Below, one piece after another: positions 1 to 13,453 of a stretch of DNA of 64,000 nucleotides. The stretch spans positions 17,670,001 to 17,734,000 of the forward strand of contig OX419760.1 of NCBI GenBank assembly GCA_948567375.1. The letters run 5' to 3'. The DNA is from Lunularia cruciata (taxonomy: Eukaryota > Streptophyta > Marchantiopsida > Lunulariales > Lunulariaceae). Under the pieces are notes generated by a model that saw nothing but the letters and a program-made list of their open reading frames with translations, did no database searches and was not told the origin of the DNA. The first letter of the stretch is position 1, and the number at the start of each line of letters is the position of its first letter. Both the position numbers and the translations under genes were made by a program.

Positions 1-200
1 TGGAAGCGGTTGGATAAGTTGGTGCTCGAATTTGACTGTAGAAACTCGTGGACCGTGCACCGCTCGACCAGCCCCCTCGCATCAGCAGCTTTTCCTGGAT
101 CTACAGTCAGACCTGTTTCGCGGAAAGGAATTGTTGTGACGACCGTCTTTGAACCGAAACTGAAAAAGTCCTCCAGTGCGGCATGTGGTGTGAAGACCAT
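1..200 (-). CDS. possible partial reading frame open to the left edge
   Basis: Reading the minus strand from an ATG at 198-200 toward base 1 gives about 66 codons without a stop, running off the window. The peptide is of ordinary composition (it contains VTTIPFRETGLTVDPGK) but I do not recognise it. A TGA lies two codons upstream of the ATG, so if real this is a first exon or a small gene. A plus-strand frame of similar length overlaps it (10-261), so openness alone is weak evidence. It lies downstream of the 3' end of the M3 peptidase gene on the same strand. Confidence 0.2.
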   Translation of the reverse strand, partial: MVFTPHAALEDFFSFGSKTVVTTIPFRETGLTVDPGKAADARGLVERCTVHEFLQSNSSTNLSNRF

Positions 201-1131
201 AGCTCATACTATTTGTTTAAACGATACGGATCTTCCGCAAACGTCCTGCAAGTCTAAGTGAGGATCTTTCGGAGGTTGCCTGAGAGCACCGAACTCCTGA
301 TCTTTAGGCGAAGAATTTCGTTAGTTTTTCTGACGATAAGCTGCTCACAAGGATTTCTCATCCTCTGTACATCGACTTCTGTTAGATACATTCGGTGCTT
401 GGGTACTTGATACCGGCGGGATCCAACGCTGCCTGTACTGTTTACAGGATTGAACGTTTAAGGGCTTCGTCGAGAACGCAATCCACATACGTCTCTGAAT
501 GAACACAGCAGCGTGTCTCCAGAAACTTGATGACTGTTTTCACTTAACTTCTTCAGAGATTCGTGCGGTTTCCAGTAAAATAATCATGGGGTCTTGGTGT
601 TCTTTGGACGGCGGAATCGTGAACGGATCCACCCGGAACCTTTCTGATGACTATCCCTGGAATACAATTTTTCCAGCCTGTCAAGGGTTAAACACTCTCT
701 CTATATATTTCTGCAATAGAGCCTTGGTCTGAGAAATAGAATGGTTGAGCTTATGTCACTCGATTTTATACTGTTGGGAAATACAAAGCAGGAAGCATGT
801 CATCGGATTTGCTTAAGACCACGACGAAACACACCATTCGAAACGAGGGGTTCCCAGAGAAGAAGACTCGAAACATATACAAGCGACTTGGACATCATGC
901 AACCAGCTTCGGGACAACACACCACATAAGGAAAGACTCGTACCCCTGACTTCTCCTTTCAGTCTTCATGTTACAGCTACATTTTCGTGCCGATTCAAAG
1001 TAAACTACATCCTAAGTTGGTGAAACGTGAAGTTAGCTATTTTAACAGACTACAATTCCATTAATCTCTTCCCTAGTGTACCTAAAACTTAAATTTCATT
1101 TGTGTGAATCCTACATTCTATGATATTTTCC
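201..1131. other. spacer 3' of the M3 peptidase gene
   Basis: No gene recognised. The stretch has mid-range base composition like the neighbouring gene and would contain the 3' UTR of the minus-strand peptidase. Short plus-strand frames (499-732, 741-929) have no recognisable domain. Confidence 0.4.
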
Positions 1132-4100
1132 TCACAAAACACCTTTGCTTAACAAAAACGCCTCTTCGGTAGGTTCTCTTTCTAGAAACTCCTCTAAAAT
1201 ATCTAATCCGTCTTTGCAAGCGCCTGGTCTCAAGACCTGCCATACGACATATCAACAGTGTTCAGCCTTAAGATGCGAATTCAGCATTTGGGAAATTGGG
1301 ACAAACATTGATGAAAACTTTAGGGCCGACACCTTTGGAGAGGATAGAGTCTTGTGAAAGGTAGATGCACGACGGCCACACAATTATCTTTGTTAGAACG
1401 TGATGACTCACCTTCTCTCGATATTCTCTGCCGGTTGCTCTGCTAAACACGTTCCATTTAAACTTTGTCGCAAACATGTCCGCAGAGAACACCTGAGAAA
1501 GAGAACCATCTCAAAGTTGTAGTATTAGTTGGATAACACCTGGAGTAAAAGGTGAAGACAACTAAAGTTTCTGACTCTAGTTTGCAGATATTTATGCTGC
1601 CCTGACATGCCCATGTTTCAAAATCGGAGCGCAGCACTCACCTCACTCCATAAGTAACCGTAGTATGCTGCGTCATAACCTCCGACCAGATGACTAAAGG
1701 ATGCTCCAAAATTCGTTTCATCAGCCATCTGTATCCCCTCCATCACCTGAATGCATATAATATCCAAATCTTCAAATAAATCCACACCCGCCAGTTAACA
1801 TTAACAAGAACACTCATGTCGAGCTAACAGTGACCGATGAAATGTACTGCAGGTAACCATTTGACACAAAGAAATATATACTCACCTTGCAATCTACAAG
1901 GGTCTGACCACACCACTACGCTGACATTCATGAGCCCCACATAAATTCTTGAGAGTGGAAACTTCTCACATCGAGATCAAAAGGGAAAGATACAGATGTA
2001 TGTCGGTAAACAGTCCACAATACTCTTGACAAAGACACACCGAGAAAGAAAAGCTGCGTCTTGCAAAAAATACCTCCGGGTGTAACTTCTTTAAAAGACA
2101 CGTGGTGTCTACCGACGGAAACGTGTGTATTGTCTGATCAAAAAGTCCTGCAAATAGAACATTAAACCCGAGATCAGCACCAGAGATGCCGGAATACTGT
2201 CAGCTTAGAGTACTGAAAGGACGTGCCGATTCAATTTCCGACAAGCCTTCATTTATTTCAAAGAGGCAGAGCCTCGCAGTAGGTTCCGAGGAACAATAGG
2301 AGTGTCACATAATCAAAAGCATAATCTCATTCCATTTCATCGCCTGTTGTATCGTTAGCTATACAAAAGAGTTACGTACCGAAAAGCAATTGACGCTTCG
2401 TCAAGATTCCGGCATATGATCGCCGCTTCTTCATTAGAGCTTGGCATACATCATTGGGTATCGGTTGTCGGGTATCCTGCGAGAATTGAACCCACCGACG
2501 CATTACATACTGGCTTTTAAAAATGCTCGTGAGGTTCCCAAACCAAGTTAACACGTAAAACGACCGTAATTTGTAAACAGCTCCAAGTTTGCATTTCAGT
2601 GCTCAAAAACCCATCAAAATCCATCACTACATACCTTGTAATAGCCACTCATCAATTTTAGAGACGAGCTTTCGAAGCACCTGAGCCGCCAAGAAGTGCA
2701 ATCGCAGTTAGTGGCACGGTAGCAATAGCAGCAAGATTGGTGGAGCAGATAGGACGTCAAAGAGGGAACTGCTTAGGCAGTTAGAATTCGCTAATGTACG
2801 CTTGAGTAAGTCTGATACTGAAAACAGAGAATATATGAGCTTTTAGAAACCCTTGCCAGTTTTCCAGCATCTGGCTAGGAGCTTCCACAAAATCATCTTC
2901 TACACGAAGACCCGTGAACCTAGCAAAGGATGGCCGGCTGCAAATATGATGCATCTGCAGAATCAGACCACCTCATGGTCATGCAAAAGAATTACGAATG
3001 ATAAACAACCAATGAAGCACAAACGTTCAAGAAATGGACGCTAAACTATCAATATTAAGGAAGACGAAATCGAGAAGCGATAAAGGTCACTCTCTAGTAT
3101 CTAACTTCGTGTTAAATCTGTAAAAGCAGAGATCTATAGGTCAAAAGTAACGACCTTACCACATGCCCAAATTCGTGAAAATATGTTACAACCTCTGCGT
3201 GGCTTAAAAGTGACGGCTTCTCCCTTGTTGGTCTCGTGAAGTTGGCTAGCATAGCAGCTACTGGCAACTGCGAATTGCTTTGTTAGACGTGAATGTAAAA
3301 TAGAGTACGACTTAGTATCAGAATGGCATCAGCTAACATAGAACAAACAACGTTTTCAAGCATGGATGTTCATAACATAGGATGTAAAAGAATGCTGGCC
3401 TTCACGCATGCATGCGTGATCCATGAAGGAAACTATGGGTGCTGAATGGCTATGACTTGAAAGAATCGAAATTGTTCCCGTACCTGCCGTGATCCGTCTC
3501 CTTGAACACATCCAGTTTGAAGAGAGCACACACAAGCATGTGCATACTTCCCATTTCTGACCAAACACCACGAACCGTACAATTAGATTTACGTCAGTAA
3601 GTGTGTATTGGCACCCGTCGGTTGAACTTCTCTCATAAGTCCAGACCTGGTTTTATCAACGGAGATCGAAAGGTTTTATCTCACCTAGGAAAGACATCAA
3701 GATAAAAGAAGCCCATCCGCTCTCCAGTTTCGGCATCGAATACAGCGTATTGTTGTACTTCCTGGTGCCAAACCTGCGGTCTGTGGACTTCTATGAATCT
3801 TAAACCTGAAAAGACGATTGGCTGAGGTAATCAGAAACCCGGATGCGACTTGTAGAATAAAGAATAGCGTCCAGCCTCCTCATTGTTCCTACATAGTAAT
3901 CTTCATCAACCTTGACAGACAGATCTAGCACTCTGTCTCCACGTAGAAGCCCCACTTACCTAATAAGTCTTGGTAAATCTTCAAAAGGCCTTGTGTGACG
4001 ACCTCAATTGGAAAGTATTGCTTTATTTGTTCAAAGTCAACCTTAAATTCAGCTTCTTCAGCTTTGTTGATGTAGTACCTCAAGTCATACATGCTAAATA

Positions 4101-7100
4101 CTTCATGTCCCTCCTCTTCACTCTGCACATGTATACAACAAAGGAATGAGACCTCACAACGTATCACACTTTCCAAGTTGGCATCTGCAACATTGAGGTC
4201 AGGTGAAAATAAGACAAGCAGATTAGAAATTATAGCATGTCACCTTCATAGCTCTCAGCCTTTTAAGCTCCTTTCTAGCCAGTACTGACATCTTCGTAGA
4301 GACACTTTCTAGAAAATCCTTCACCTGCAAGCACGGAGAAGGTTATTGACAGATATGAGTTCAATTTACTGCAAAAAACGACCAACATATATTGATGCAA
4401 CTTAACCTGCCATAGCGCCAATCTTCCAGATTTATTGGATGACTTTAGTATATTAAAGTCTCTGACGCCCATAAATACTTGATTTGTAAAAAGTAGAGTT
4501 CCAAGTCAAGTCAGGGCGCCCTATGAAAGCACACCTTTTCAGGGGTCTTCGCCATCCGAATTGCAGTGGCATATTCTGCATGATTTTCATAGCCTAGGAT
4601 TTGAGCGACTGTTTGTCTCAGGGTCAACTGCGACCAAGCCAACAGAAGGATAAATGGTTCAAAACTCTTGCAGAAAGCAGTTCCAAAGAAGTAGTAGCTG
4701 TAGTGACCTGATGTAATCGAAATCGCATATAGAGACCACACCGTCTCTAATTACACTTTCGTAGACAAATCTCCAAGCTTTCAACAAAAGGTAAATGAGT
4801 ACGAGAGGACCCAACTTGGATTGACATTTGAACGAACTGCGTACCACTTTCTCGAGAATTGGAACATTTTCTTTCATGCATCTTTGATCATAAGCAATTC
4901 CCAAGGCTCTCCTAGTAGCTCCGACCTACACACAGTTGTTATCAGTTGACTGAGGGAGAGTGTTACAGCAAAACAAACACCACATAATGATGTGCTCCAA
5001 GTACTCGACTTCAGGTATAGACTAACCCTGCATCTCTCCATGATCGGGAAGTAGTGGTGATACTTCAAGCTGACTTCTAGCTTTCCATCCTTCACTTTCT
5101 TCAGTTCCTGCAATGACATATTGGCCATTAGCACTAATGCTACAATATACATAGTTTTACCACCTCAAACTCTTGATGTCATGCCCTTCAGTCAGTTCTA
5201 CTTTGGAACCAGAACTCAGAACAAAAATAGATTAACCGTCACCAACACGAGCTGCAAAAAGCAGATTCTAGCAGGATTCTAACAAGCCCTGTGAATATAT
5301 GGCGTCTAACCTTGATAAAATCAGTTGGTACTCCTGCTAGTTCAGCTTCGCTGAAATAGAGTAGCTGATTCTCTTCGTTCACATTTTGCTGAAACACAAT
5401 GCAAAGTTCCCCAATTTTTGTATTGAGCAACTCGAGTTTGTTCCTCGTCTCCTTGTTAAGGTTCAAACCAAGCCTTTCAAAGTCTCTAACCTGCAAGAAA
5501 ATTTTAATTCGTGGTTGAGATCGTCAAACTGAAGTACCACCGTAGAGTACCATCTCAAATGGACTATTTTGGCTGGCAAAGTCCATGAACGGTATCTGGT
5601 TCTATTAATCAGGCGTAGTTACACTCTACTCACTCCATTAAGCATCTCTCGGCACACTCACAGAGTGCATATCTACAGGTTAATGAGAGCAAAACGCACA
5701 GTAAACATTTCGGACCGTCGTCCTTTGCTCATCGCACTGTTGTCAAGTTGACATATACAGACCACGATCTTTCATTTCGCAGATGCCAAAATTCAACCTC
5801 GACACTTCTCAGTGTTGCCTTACTAGGCTTACCAAACGGTCGACATAACGTTGAGCTTCAGATCCTAGTGGTTCGTCCTTCTCGGCGAATGCTTTCACCA
5901 CTCGATAGACATCGTCACGCATGCTGGTTGGCATAAAGTACTCACACATTAGAACTTTCAGCTGCCAGCAGCTTAGACTGAGCTGGACAAAGTATAGTGT
6001 TAATTATCTGTAACGCTGAGTACTTACAGTTCCTGGCCCCCGGGGCACAAAACACAATTTAACTCCAATAAAACCGAGTTACAGCAACAAACCTGCATTT
6101 CACATTGTGAGCATCAATTCTCATCTCTGCCTCGGCACTTGCGTCGCGCACATCCTTGGAAACAGCCACAAGCCGAGGGAAAACGCAACTTTGCACCAAA
6201 GGGAACTCCTCGGCTTCAAGGTTCGCTAATGGAGCGATCACACTTTCATATGTCACCTATTCGTGTATGACGAAAGCACAAGAACTTAGAGAAGGTACCC
6301 TTCACATCATGCAATACTTAGACCTCGCCAAATTCAACAACCAGTTTTCGTACTTGCTTCAGTAACAAAATTCTTTAGCAGCCCGACTTCTACAGATATC
6401 GAGTACGGACACTGTCTCTTGTTTCCAATATGCTAAACCTGCACCGAGTAGATTTGTGACTGTCTTGACTTCATGTTCATACCTCATCAAGCGGCACTGC
6501 GGCAACCTGATCATGGACCCTCTTTGACATTGCCATAACTTCGTCCGCTTGTTTAAGAATTTCTGACGGACTGAAATTGAAACGAACTTGAATGCCATCT
6601 ACTGCCTCTGCGAAACACAACGAAATTTAGAGTTTGGTGTAAGTTGTCAAGTAAGTTGTCAAGTAAATTTCGAAGAGTGCTTCACTCCTTATGACCTCCA
6701 TTATAACTTTATGGCATACAAAAGACGAATTGGAGCTTCTGTGCTTTAGTGAGGAAGTAGGATGAAAATATCAACTGCAGAAACAGTTCATGATACTGCC
6801 CGCTCTCTGCAGCTGAAGAGAGAGCTGCGACGGAGAAACAAACTTTCGTTTCTAGAATAAGTTTCCACAAACGAAATGGTCAACACAGTAGGAGGATATG
6901 GACCACAAAGAAATTCAGACAGACTTGTAAATCTATTTGGGCAGGTCCGTGAACGTAGATAACGTGTGGAACGTCTGAAATCCTTATAGCCGTAGGAAAA
7001 GCTGCTCTAAACAGGAGCTTCTGGCACATAGTTTGTTTTAGATGAACTACTAGGCCCTACCACCTGTTACAATGGCAGACGGTATCGACGTTCGATCAGC

Positions 7101-7900
7101 TTACTGTCCCGTGCAAATATGACAACAACGTTTCTTTAGCATCAGGTGAATTGACCCCAAAGTTTTGAATTGAATTTCCTGTTCTTTGGCTCTACTACAG
7201 TGCTCCAAATCTATGAGTAGTAACGTTTTCTACGAAGGTCTGAATTGCCAAACTGTTCACAAGATGTCACTGCTCGATATCAGATACAACTGAAATATCG
7301 ATTTAACCGATTCTATACATAAAAACAGCGCTTCCAATAAACACTTGCAGCAGTGGTTGGATTTTCTTTTGCACCCCACAGAAAAGCCAAAAAGTAAAAA
7401 ATGCGCAAGTAATAAAACAGTTGACGCCGTCGCGTAAAACGCTCTTGCGATGAATTGAATTTTGTTCAAGCCAAGGGTACGTTGGATGAGCAGAACCCCA
7501 TACACTTCCTGCTACTTAAGTCCATCCTTCCCATTCTTCACAGTTGACCGGGACGATATCTAATTACCTAATGGATGCCCAGATTACTTATCAAATCTTC
7601 CTCGGCTTCAAAATCTAACATCGATCAGATTCAACCAACCCGCCACGAAGCCACGATAATGGCGATAAGGCAACAATTTCCAAATATTGCTGATGTTTGA
7701 TATAAGCCAGATGAATACATACAGTTCTGATGCTCACAAACTGCACAAATGGCAAGCATGGAACACTTTTTGCACAGAGTGAAAGTACCATGTGAACCTC
7801 CTTTGAAATGGCCGAGCAGAAGTTTAGCGACAACAGCAACACCTGCTGCTGCTCCAGCGAGAACTACCATCCCCCTCTTCTGCCTCATCTTCACCTTCAT
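1132..7900 (-). CDS. M3 family metallopeptidase, thimet oligopeptidase-like, with N-terminal membrane anchor
   Basis: A zinc endopeptidase that in its family cleaves short peptides left by other proteases. About 20 exons can be followed from the start at 7,900 to a stop at 1,132-1,134. Exon 1 encodes a basic start then a hydrophobic segment ([19 protein letters not shown], about residues 11-29), so the enzyme is probably a membrane-anchored form rather than the soluble plant organellar oligopeptidase. Later exons carry typical M3 blocks: ARDF-like [10 protein letters not shown] (near 5,480), [20 protein letters not shown] (near 4,860), the catalytic HEFGH at 3,163-3,177, [11 protein letters not shown] (near 2,870), [14 protein letters not shown] (near 1,665), [11 protein letters not shown] (near 1,480), and a C-terminus ending LLSKGVL. 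All expected blocks are present in order, so it looks functional. One intron (2,681-2,856) uses a GC donor. Exon edges elsewhere are approximate. The closest plant relative by memory is the Arabidopsis probable thimet oligopeptidase At1g67690. Confidence 0.9.
2681..2856 (-). other. GC-AG intron in the M3 peptidase gene
   Basis: On the minus strand the exon ends ...GAAAACTG, followed by GCAAGG at the donor and a CAG acceptor just before GTGCTTCGAA. Only this junction rebuilds the conserved Trp of the MLENWC block (codon TG|G) and keeps the frame into the next exon (2,635-2,680), which ends at a normal GTATGT donor. No GT donor nearby gives an open frame. Confidence 0.75.
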
Positions 7901-9250
7901 CCTGGCACCTTCTTTGAAACAATCTCAACCTCTTCTTCCCACCAATTCTTCCCCTTCCCTTTCCCCGTCACCCAAACCCAAGTCTCGAAAACCAAACTCT
8001 GACTCTAACAGTCAGCTGCCCAAATCCAGAAATGGATCCACTCATGTCTATCGTCTGCTCAAAATCAGTAATACCCCAACTCTGTTCACCAGATCTTCCA
8101 ACACAACAATCAAACTCTTCTCACTGTTTCCCTTAAAGCACAACAGTGTTGTTCCATTCTGCCTCTCCCTTTCCTTTCCCCTGCCCTGACTTTCAAACAG
8201 AGTACTCTCACGTTGGTGACTTCCTCTGCTCTTGCTCTTAAAATCCCCTCCCCCGCTCTGCTGCCCATCCTCAGTCTGAACCTGCCTCGCTACACGCTCC
8301 CATCCTGTCGCTCTCTTGCTCTCCCTTCCCTTCCCCTCCCCAGAAGTGTGGTAGACTTTCTACTCCGCCAAATCCGAACAAACAAATAGTCGCCTCGCAC
8401 AATTCCCCGGGGACAAGAATGTGTCATACTCCAGATCTTCCAACTCCAGGCACTGCTTCCATAGTGGAACCTTTGTCCCACACCGAAGTCATGAATGCCC
8501 CACACGTTCACTATCAGCCATGCGTCTTCCCTATTTACCCTCTGCTGCCTCCTGAGTTCCAATCCGAATTACTATGACCGCGGTCTGCTCCCTTTCCTCT
8601 ACTCCAGTTGTCCGTAGTTTTCCTCCGCCATGAGCACTCCACCCCAACGTCACCAGGTTCTATTCCAATCTCTTCCCGGCTCGTAGTCACAGTAGACTAG
8701 ACTGACGTCAATCTTCGAAGCGTCCGGCTAATAGTGTAATTGTAAACTATCCAGCTTCTGGATATCGTGCATTGCGTCAAGAAATTTCTGTACTCGAGAA
8801 AGCTAGGCAGGCTCCAGGAATGCTAGGAAGGCACACCGAATTTACCGAGAGGAGGGAATCGTTCTGGAAATCAAGGAAGATCCAAAAGAACCAGGTCCCG
8901 GTGAAGTTGCTGGCTGCCGGGTAGGAGGTTACCGTTCTCGGAATCTCACAGTTCTCGCGTCTTTCGTTCCCGCCAATAACCACGTTCTGACTCGTCGTGG
9001 TTCCAGCTTCTTGCCACTGTTACTATGGTAGAGTATGTTAGTACCGTAATGTAATGTTGTCTCCTTCACTTCACTTGCGACGCCTTTCGGGGATACAGTA
9101 GGGGTTCTCAGTTGTAAGCATACGCGATTGTTCCTGAAGTGACGTGAAGTCATTTCCGTAAATATTCACGCGGCAACCAGTAGACACCACACCCACTAAC
9201 ATGGAATGAGGCCCTGAAAGACAATCACCGAAATAGCCGGGAACCGGAAA
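7901..9250 (-). promoter_or_regulatory. upstream region of the M3 peptidase gene, strongly strand-biased
   Basis: From about 7,840 to 8,640 the plus strand is very rich in C and T, so the sense strand of the peptidase gene is GA-rich over its probable 5' UTR and promoter. Plant 5' leaders often show such bias. No clear TATA box was identified. A long plus-strand frame at 7,749-8,189 is low-complexity Ser/Pro/Leu and overlaps exon 1 on the opposite strand, so I do not call it a gene. Confidence 0.35.
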
Positions 9251-9269
9251 ATTTACTTAATACAAGATC

Positions 9270-9440
9270 GCAACATTTTACCGAAATAGACTGAATGCCG
9301 TAAATTCTCATAGATTACCTGCAGAAGCCCGTAATATTTTACGGGATATATATTCTTATAGATCCCGTAATATTTTACGGGACAAGCCGTAAATCATTTA
9401 CAGGATCGCTATGGAAACCGTAAATGCCCAATTGAACTTA
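9270..9440. repeat. cluster of CCGTAAA-type palindromes
   Basis: The palindrome CCCGTAATATTTTACGGG occurs at 9,328-9,345 and again, identical, at 9,364-9,381. A weaker relative, CCGTAAATCATTTACAGG, lies at 9,387-9,404. Single CCGTAAA half-sites flank them (near 9,298 and 9,418). The arms would form short hairpins. The function is unknown: it could be a decayed MITE, a protein-binding array or a mutational relic. Confidence 0.6.
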
Positions 9441-9570
9441 CCCAACATCCAATCCTATTCCAACTACCCTACTTGTCCTTTTCCCTCGCAGGCATAAACT
9501 GCCTTCCCTTACCCAGATCCGGATTCAAAATTCCCGGTCCGGTGATGAAAGCAGCAACAACCGCTGCTAT

Positions 9571-9599
9571 GAATTGAATTGAATTGAATTGGATTGGAT
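9571..9599. repeat. GAATT microsatellite
   Basis: Four perfect GAATT units followed by two variant GGATT units. Confidence 0.85.
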
Positions 9600-9799
9600 G
9601 AGATCCTGCATTCATACGTCCAGGGCTTTGTTACCGAAGTCTAAACCATTGGACTTGTGCCTCTCCATGCAAAGCCGCGCGAAGGTCGAAGGTATAGAGA
9701 GGTACTGGGAACTCATCACACTGTATCTTGGTGGGTTAAACTTGCTTCACAAGTACTGATTACTGTACCAGAACCGTATTTATGTCTTACATGATCTTG

Positions 9800-12516
9800 A
9801 GTGTACACGCATGTTCGTACCTCCACTGTATATTATAGCATGTATTGTACTCAAGAGGTCATGTATCGTTGGCTTTCTCTGCATATTACAACTTACTATA
9901 CGTTATGTGCACAAAAATGTGGATTTATTATTGGCAAGAGAGAAAAAAGAAAATAATGAGAATATATATTTTAGTGAACATATTGATCTTACCTTTGTAT
10001 ACAATGGGTGGGTACTCATGCTGGGCATACATAGGCATGCCCGGCATCCCTATTGTAATTTATCGAGGAAATGTTATTAACCTCTCTATTAACCTCAAAG
10101 ATATGTATCTTGTGATTTATATATTTTTAAATCAATAATAATTTATATCATCCAAATTCTTGAACTTTATTGAATGTCATGAGTGATGTTATAGCTTGCA
10201 AAAACTTATTCATAACAAAAGATGGAGAAAGGGTAATAGAAACTTTAGGAGGATATATATTTTTATTTCAAATTCTTATGTCGATAGGATATATAGATGA
10301 TGAAATTTCCTTTTTCAAGTTGAAAAAATATTTTTCTGTGACTTGCGTTAACCTGTATATTTATTTATTTATTTATTTATATTTATATAGATCCCATATT
10401 GATAATTTTTTGATAAATCTTTACTAAGATTCTCTTTTTGGTGTTTATGTATAATTTTTTTAATCTATACAGATATGTTAGGATCAATTTTCCTCTATTG
10501 CATATTATTTGATAGTTACTTTCAAATCCAATGATAAATCTTAGTTTTCAATATCTACCATACATTTAATTAGTAGAAGAAACTATATCAATATATATTA
10601 TAGTGAAATTAATTTTGATAATATGACACAAATACTATATAGAAAAGAATAAAAACTAGAGAATGGTAAAATATATCAGTTCAATTTTATTGTGATTTCA
10701 TGAAGTAATATGTTTTCTGATATTTGGTTCCCTAATTTTTTTTGAATAAATAATATTTTAGCTATTATTCAATTCTAGTATTTGAATTATGCACATTTGT
10801 GCATAAGAAAGACTAAAGTCTCACCTCCAATACATTCAATAGAGAGTATCCATCTTATCTTTTATATCGATCTAAAGTTTTATCTTAGATGTGTTTCTTA
10901 GGTTTACATAGAGAAAATTGAGGTTGGAGATTCGTAATGTGGAGATTTAAGTTTCAGATTTGAAATTTAAGAGGTATAGTTAAAAATACAGTAAGTTTCT
11001 ATTTTCTTTTTGGAGATGCTAAAAGATAAAAATACTAAATCGATGGTATATCCTAATAAGATCGGAAAACTAAATGCTAAAACTAAATCCATTTGAGTCT
11101 TTGATCTTTGAGTGTTAAGTACTTGGACGCCAAACTATAACACGGTAGTATCCGCACGATATTATTCATATTTTTTTCATTTCCCTATAACTTCTACATT
11201 TGGATTTCGTTTCCTATGATTTTGATATTATAAGTTGAAAATTTTGGGTAGATTTCCAACACAGCAAACAAGACATAAAACTTAATTTATATTGGAAAGC
11301 TATTAAGAAATAAAAAAAAAGAATCTTAAGCCTTTCACACCCTTCTACAAATTTAGCTTCCAAAATCATTATTAGGGAAACCTGGATGCTTTAGTGTTAC
11401 AGATTTAGACTCCAAGATTAGAAAAAAGTTTATCAAGTATTGATAATTAGTATAAATTTTTTATAATTATATATTTTATGTTTTTGTCTTGTGTTTTATC
11501 ATTTTTTTCTCATTTGATCTGTAATTCAGAGGTTTTCTAAATACTATCATGCCCGCTTTAAACTGCCCCAAAGCAAGTCACAAGGAAGGACATAGCCACG
11601 TACAGCTAGTCACAGGAGAAAATAACAAAACATGACAAAAACAGAGAATGGAAACTTTGTGGACTACTCAGTAAAGTAGAGTATTTGATCCATCCATCTT
11701 TGTTGTCTAAATTATTTCTTATCTTTGCTTCATGTAAATTAAGTTAGCATGTATATTTACGCAGGGTAGTAGTTTCGTGTGAGTCACTTTATTGCCTTTA
11801 CGATATAACATGCACATATACACGGAATGCAGAAGTATACGCAGATTGATAAATACAGAGTTTCACTTTTCTTAGAAACAACCTTGCACAATAGTGCCGC
11901 TCTGTACCGTTATAGCGACCCCAGTTCCTGCTATGTTAACTTATGTGGTCTTCAGATTCTAGACACAAATTACACATTAAACTTTCGAGTGTAGGTATGT
12001 AGACTACGAGATAGATTGCAGGATGATGGATTACTCCGGAGCTGCAGGAGGACGAATAGTAGACAGCAAAGGAGGAGTTACTTCCATCCGACGATCAACA
12101 TGTCCTTTCTGTTGCCTACTGCGGACATGGTTGAAGGAACAAGTGTAATAAGATGAAGCCAGCTCTCCTCTTACGCAACATACGTATGTACAGGGAGAAG
12201 AGGGCGGTATTCATACTCCATCATTGCTGCGGCGCGAGGCGATCCAAGTATCATCTTTCTCTTGCCTAGGGGAGATATTGATGAAGGAATAGTTGTAATA
12301 CGCGGAAGAAGATAGCTCTCCTCTCATGCGACGGTCATCACACTCCCTAAAGTGGCGAGGCTCGGCTCGGCTCATATAAGTTCTGAATGTAATTTCGATT
12401 TCCTCACCTTCTCCGCACGGTTCCCCTTTGTTTGACTTTCCTCTCACACGTGAGAGTTGTTGAGATGAAGATCATGAGAGTGGTTTTATGTCCTTGGTCC
12501 AAGGATATTTAAATGT
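9800..12516. other. AT-rich gene-free block
   Basis: Base composition shifts abruptly near 9,800-9,900 to very AT-rich DNA. A TTTA-type microsatellite lies at 10,358-10,389. Short frames at 9,811-10,427 look like chance AT-rich openings. A mid-GC island at about 12,020-12,450 contains a degenerate direct repeat of period about 150 (compare 12,108-12,178 with 12,259-12,335, both containing AGCTCTCCTCT). No gene recognised. Confidence 0.6.
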
Positions 12517-13453
12517 GTGATGGGGATTTGGCACATAAACAGACATTTCTACCAATCTCATGTCGATGTATTATCTATGGAAAAAATGATATATATAATA
12601 ATTTTGGATAATTGTGATCACTCTGCACTTCTACTTTCCTTCCATTTTGTGGTTGTTGATAAGTTAATTTTGGAGATTTATGGGACCAAGGTGGATGAGA
12701 GATACTTTTCTCTCAATGTGTTATTGCGGTAGACAAGAGAGGGTCTATCTCCATAGGCACGTGAGTACCTTCCATTCTTTGCTTCACTACCATCAGATTG
12801 GACCAAAGGTTTGCAATCTTCCTTGATGGAGCGATAGTGTCAACATATGCTACATTCTTTGTTAGTTGACTCGTCCATTCCTAGACCACTAGAGCATGTC
12901 TTTGCTCTTGCTCCAACAAGGGTGCAAGCTTTTGGATCTTGGCTTGGTCGTGCATTAGTGCATTATGACTTGCACTAGCCACTTTCTCTACAATGAGGAG
13001 GTTTTGCCTAGGTTTGGTCCACTCGTTTGCATCTTTGTTATTCACTTGTGAGTGTGGTTCTACACTAGATGCAACAACGGTCCATATAAAACGATGTCCT
13101 TATGGAAGACAAAGGATAGCTATCCATGATGTAATGTTTGTTATGGCACAAGAGAGTGGATACCTTTACTTGGAGAGAACATTCATATTCTTTGTAGAAG
13201 ACATGAGTCGGAGCAGACTTATACTTGGTTTGAGATGATCCGGTGACATTGGCGGATACAAACCTTGTGCATGATGCAATTTTGGAGGGAGTGATTACTC
13301 ATCCTCCTAGATGTGCGGCAAGTAGTGCAACAACATGCAAGGTCTCCAAGTATTAGGGATATGCAGCAAGATAACCTCTTTGTTCTCCTAGCCTTGGAGT
13401 TATATGGAGCGATGGACATGCATTTTACACATTTGTCAAGGAGTGTGCAAGAG

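Noticed and set aside
7749-8189. 146-residue plus-strand frame
   Set aside because: Low-complexity Ser/Pro/Leu composition from a CT-rich tract; it overlaps exon 1 and the promoter of the minus-strand peptidase.
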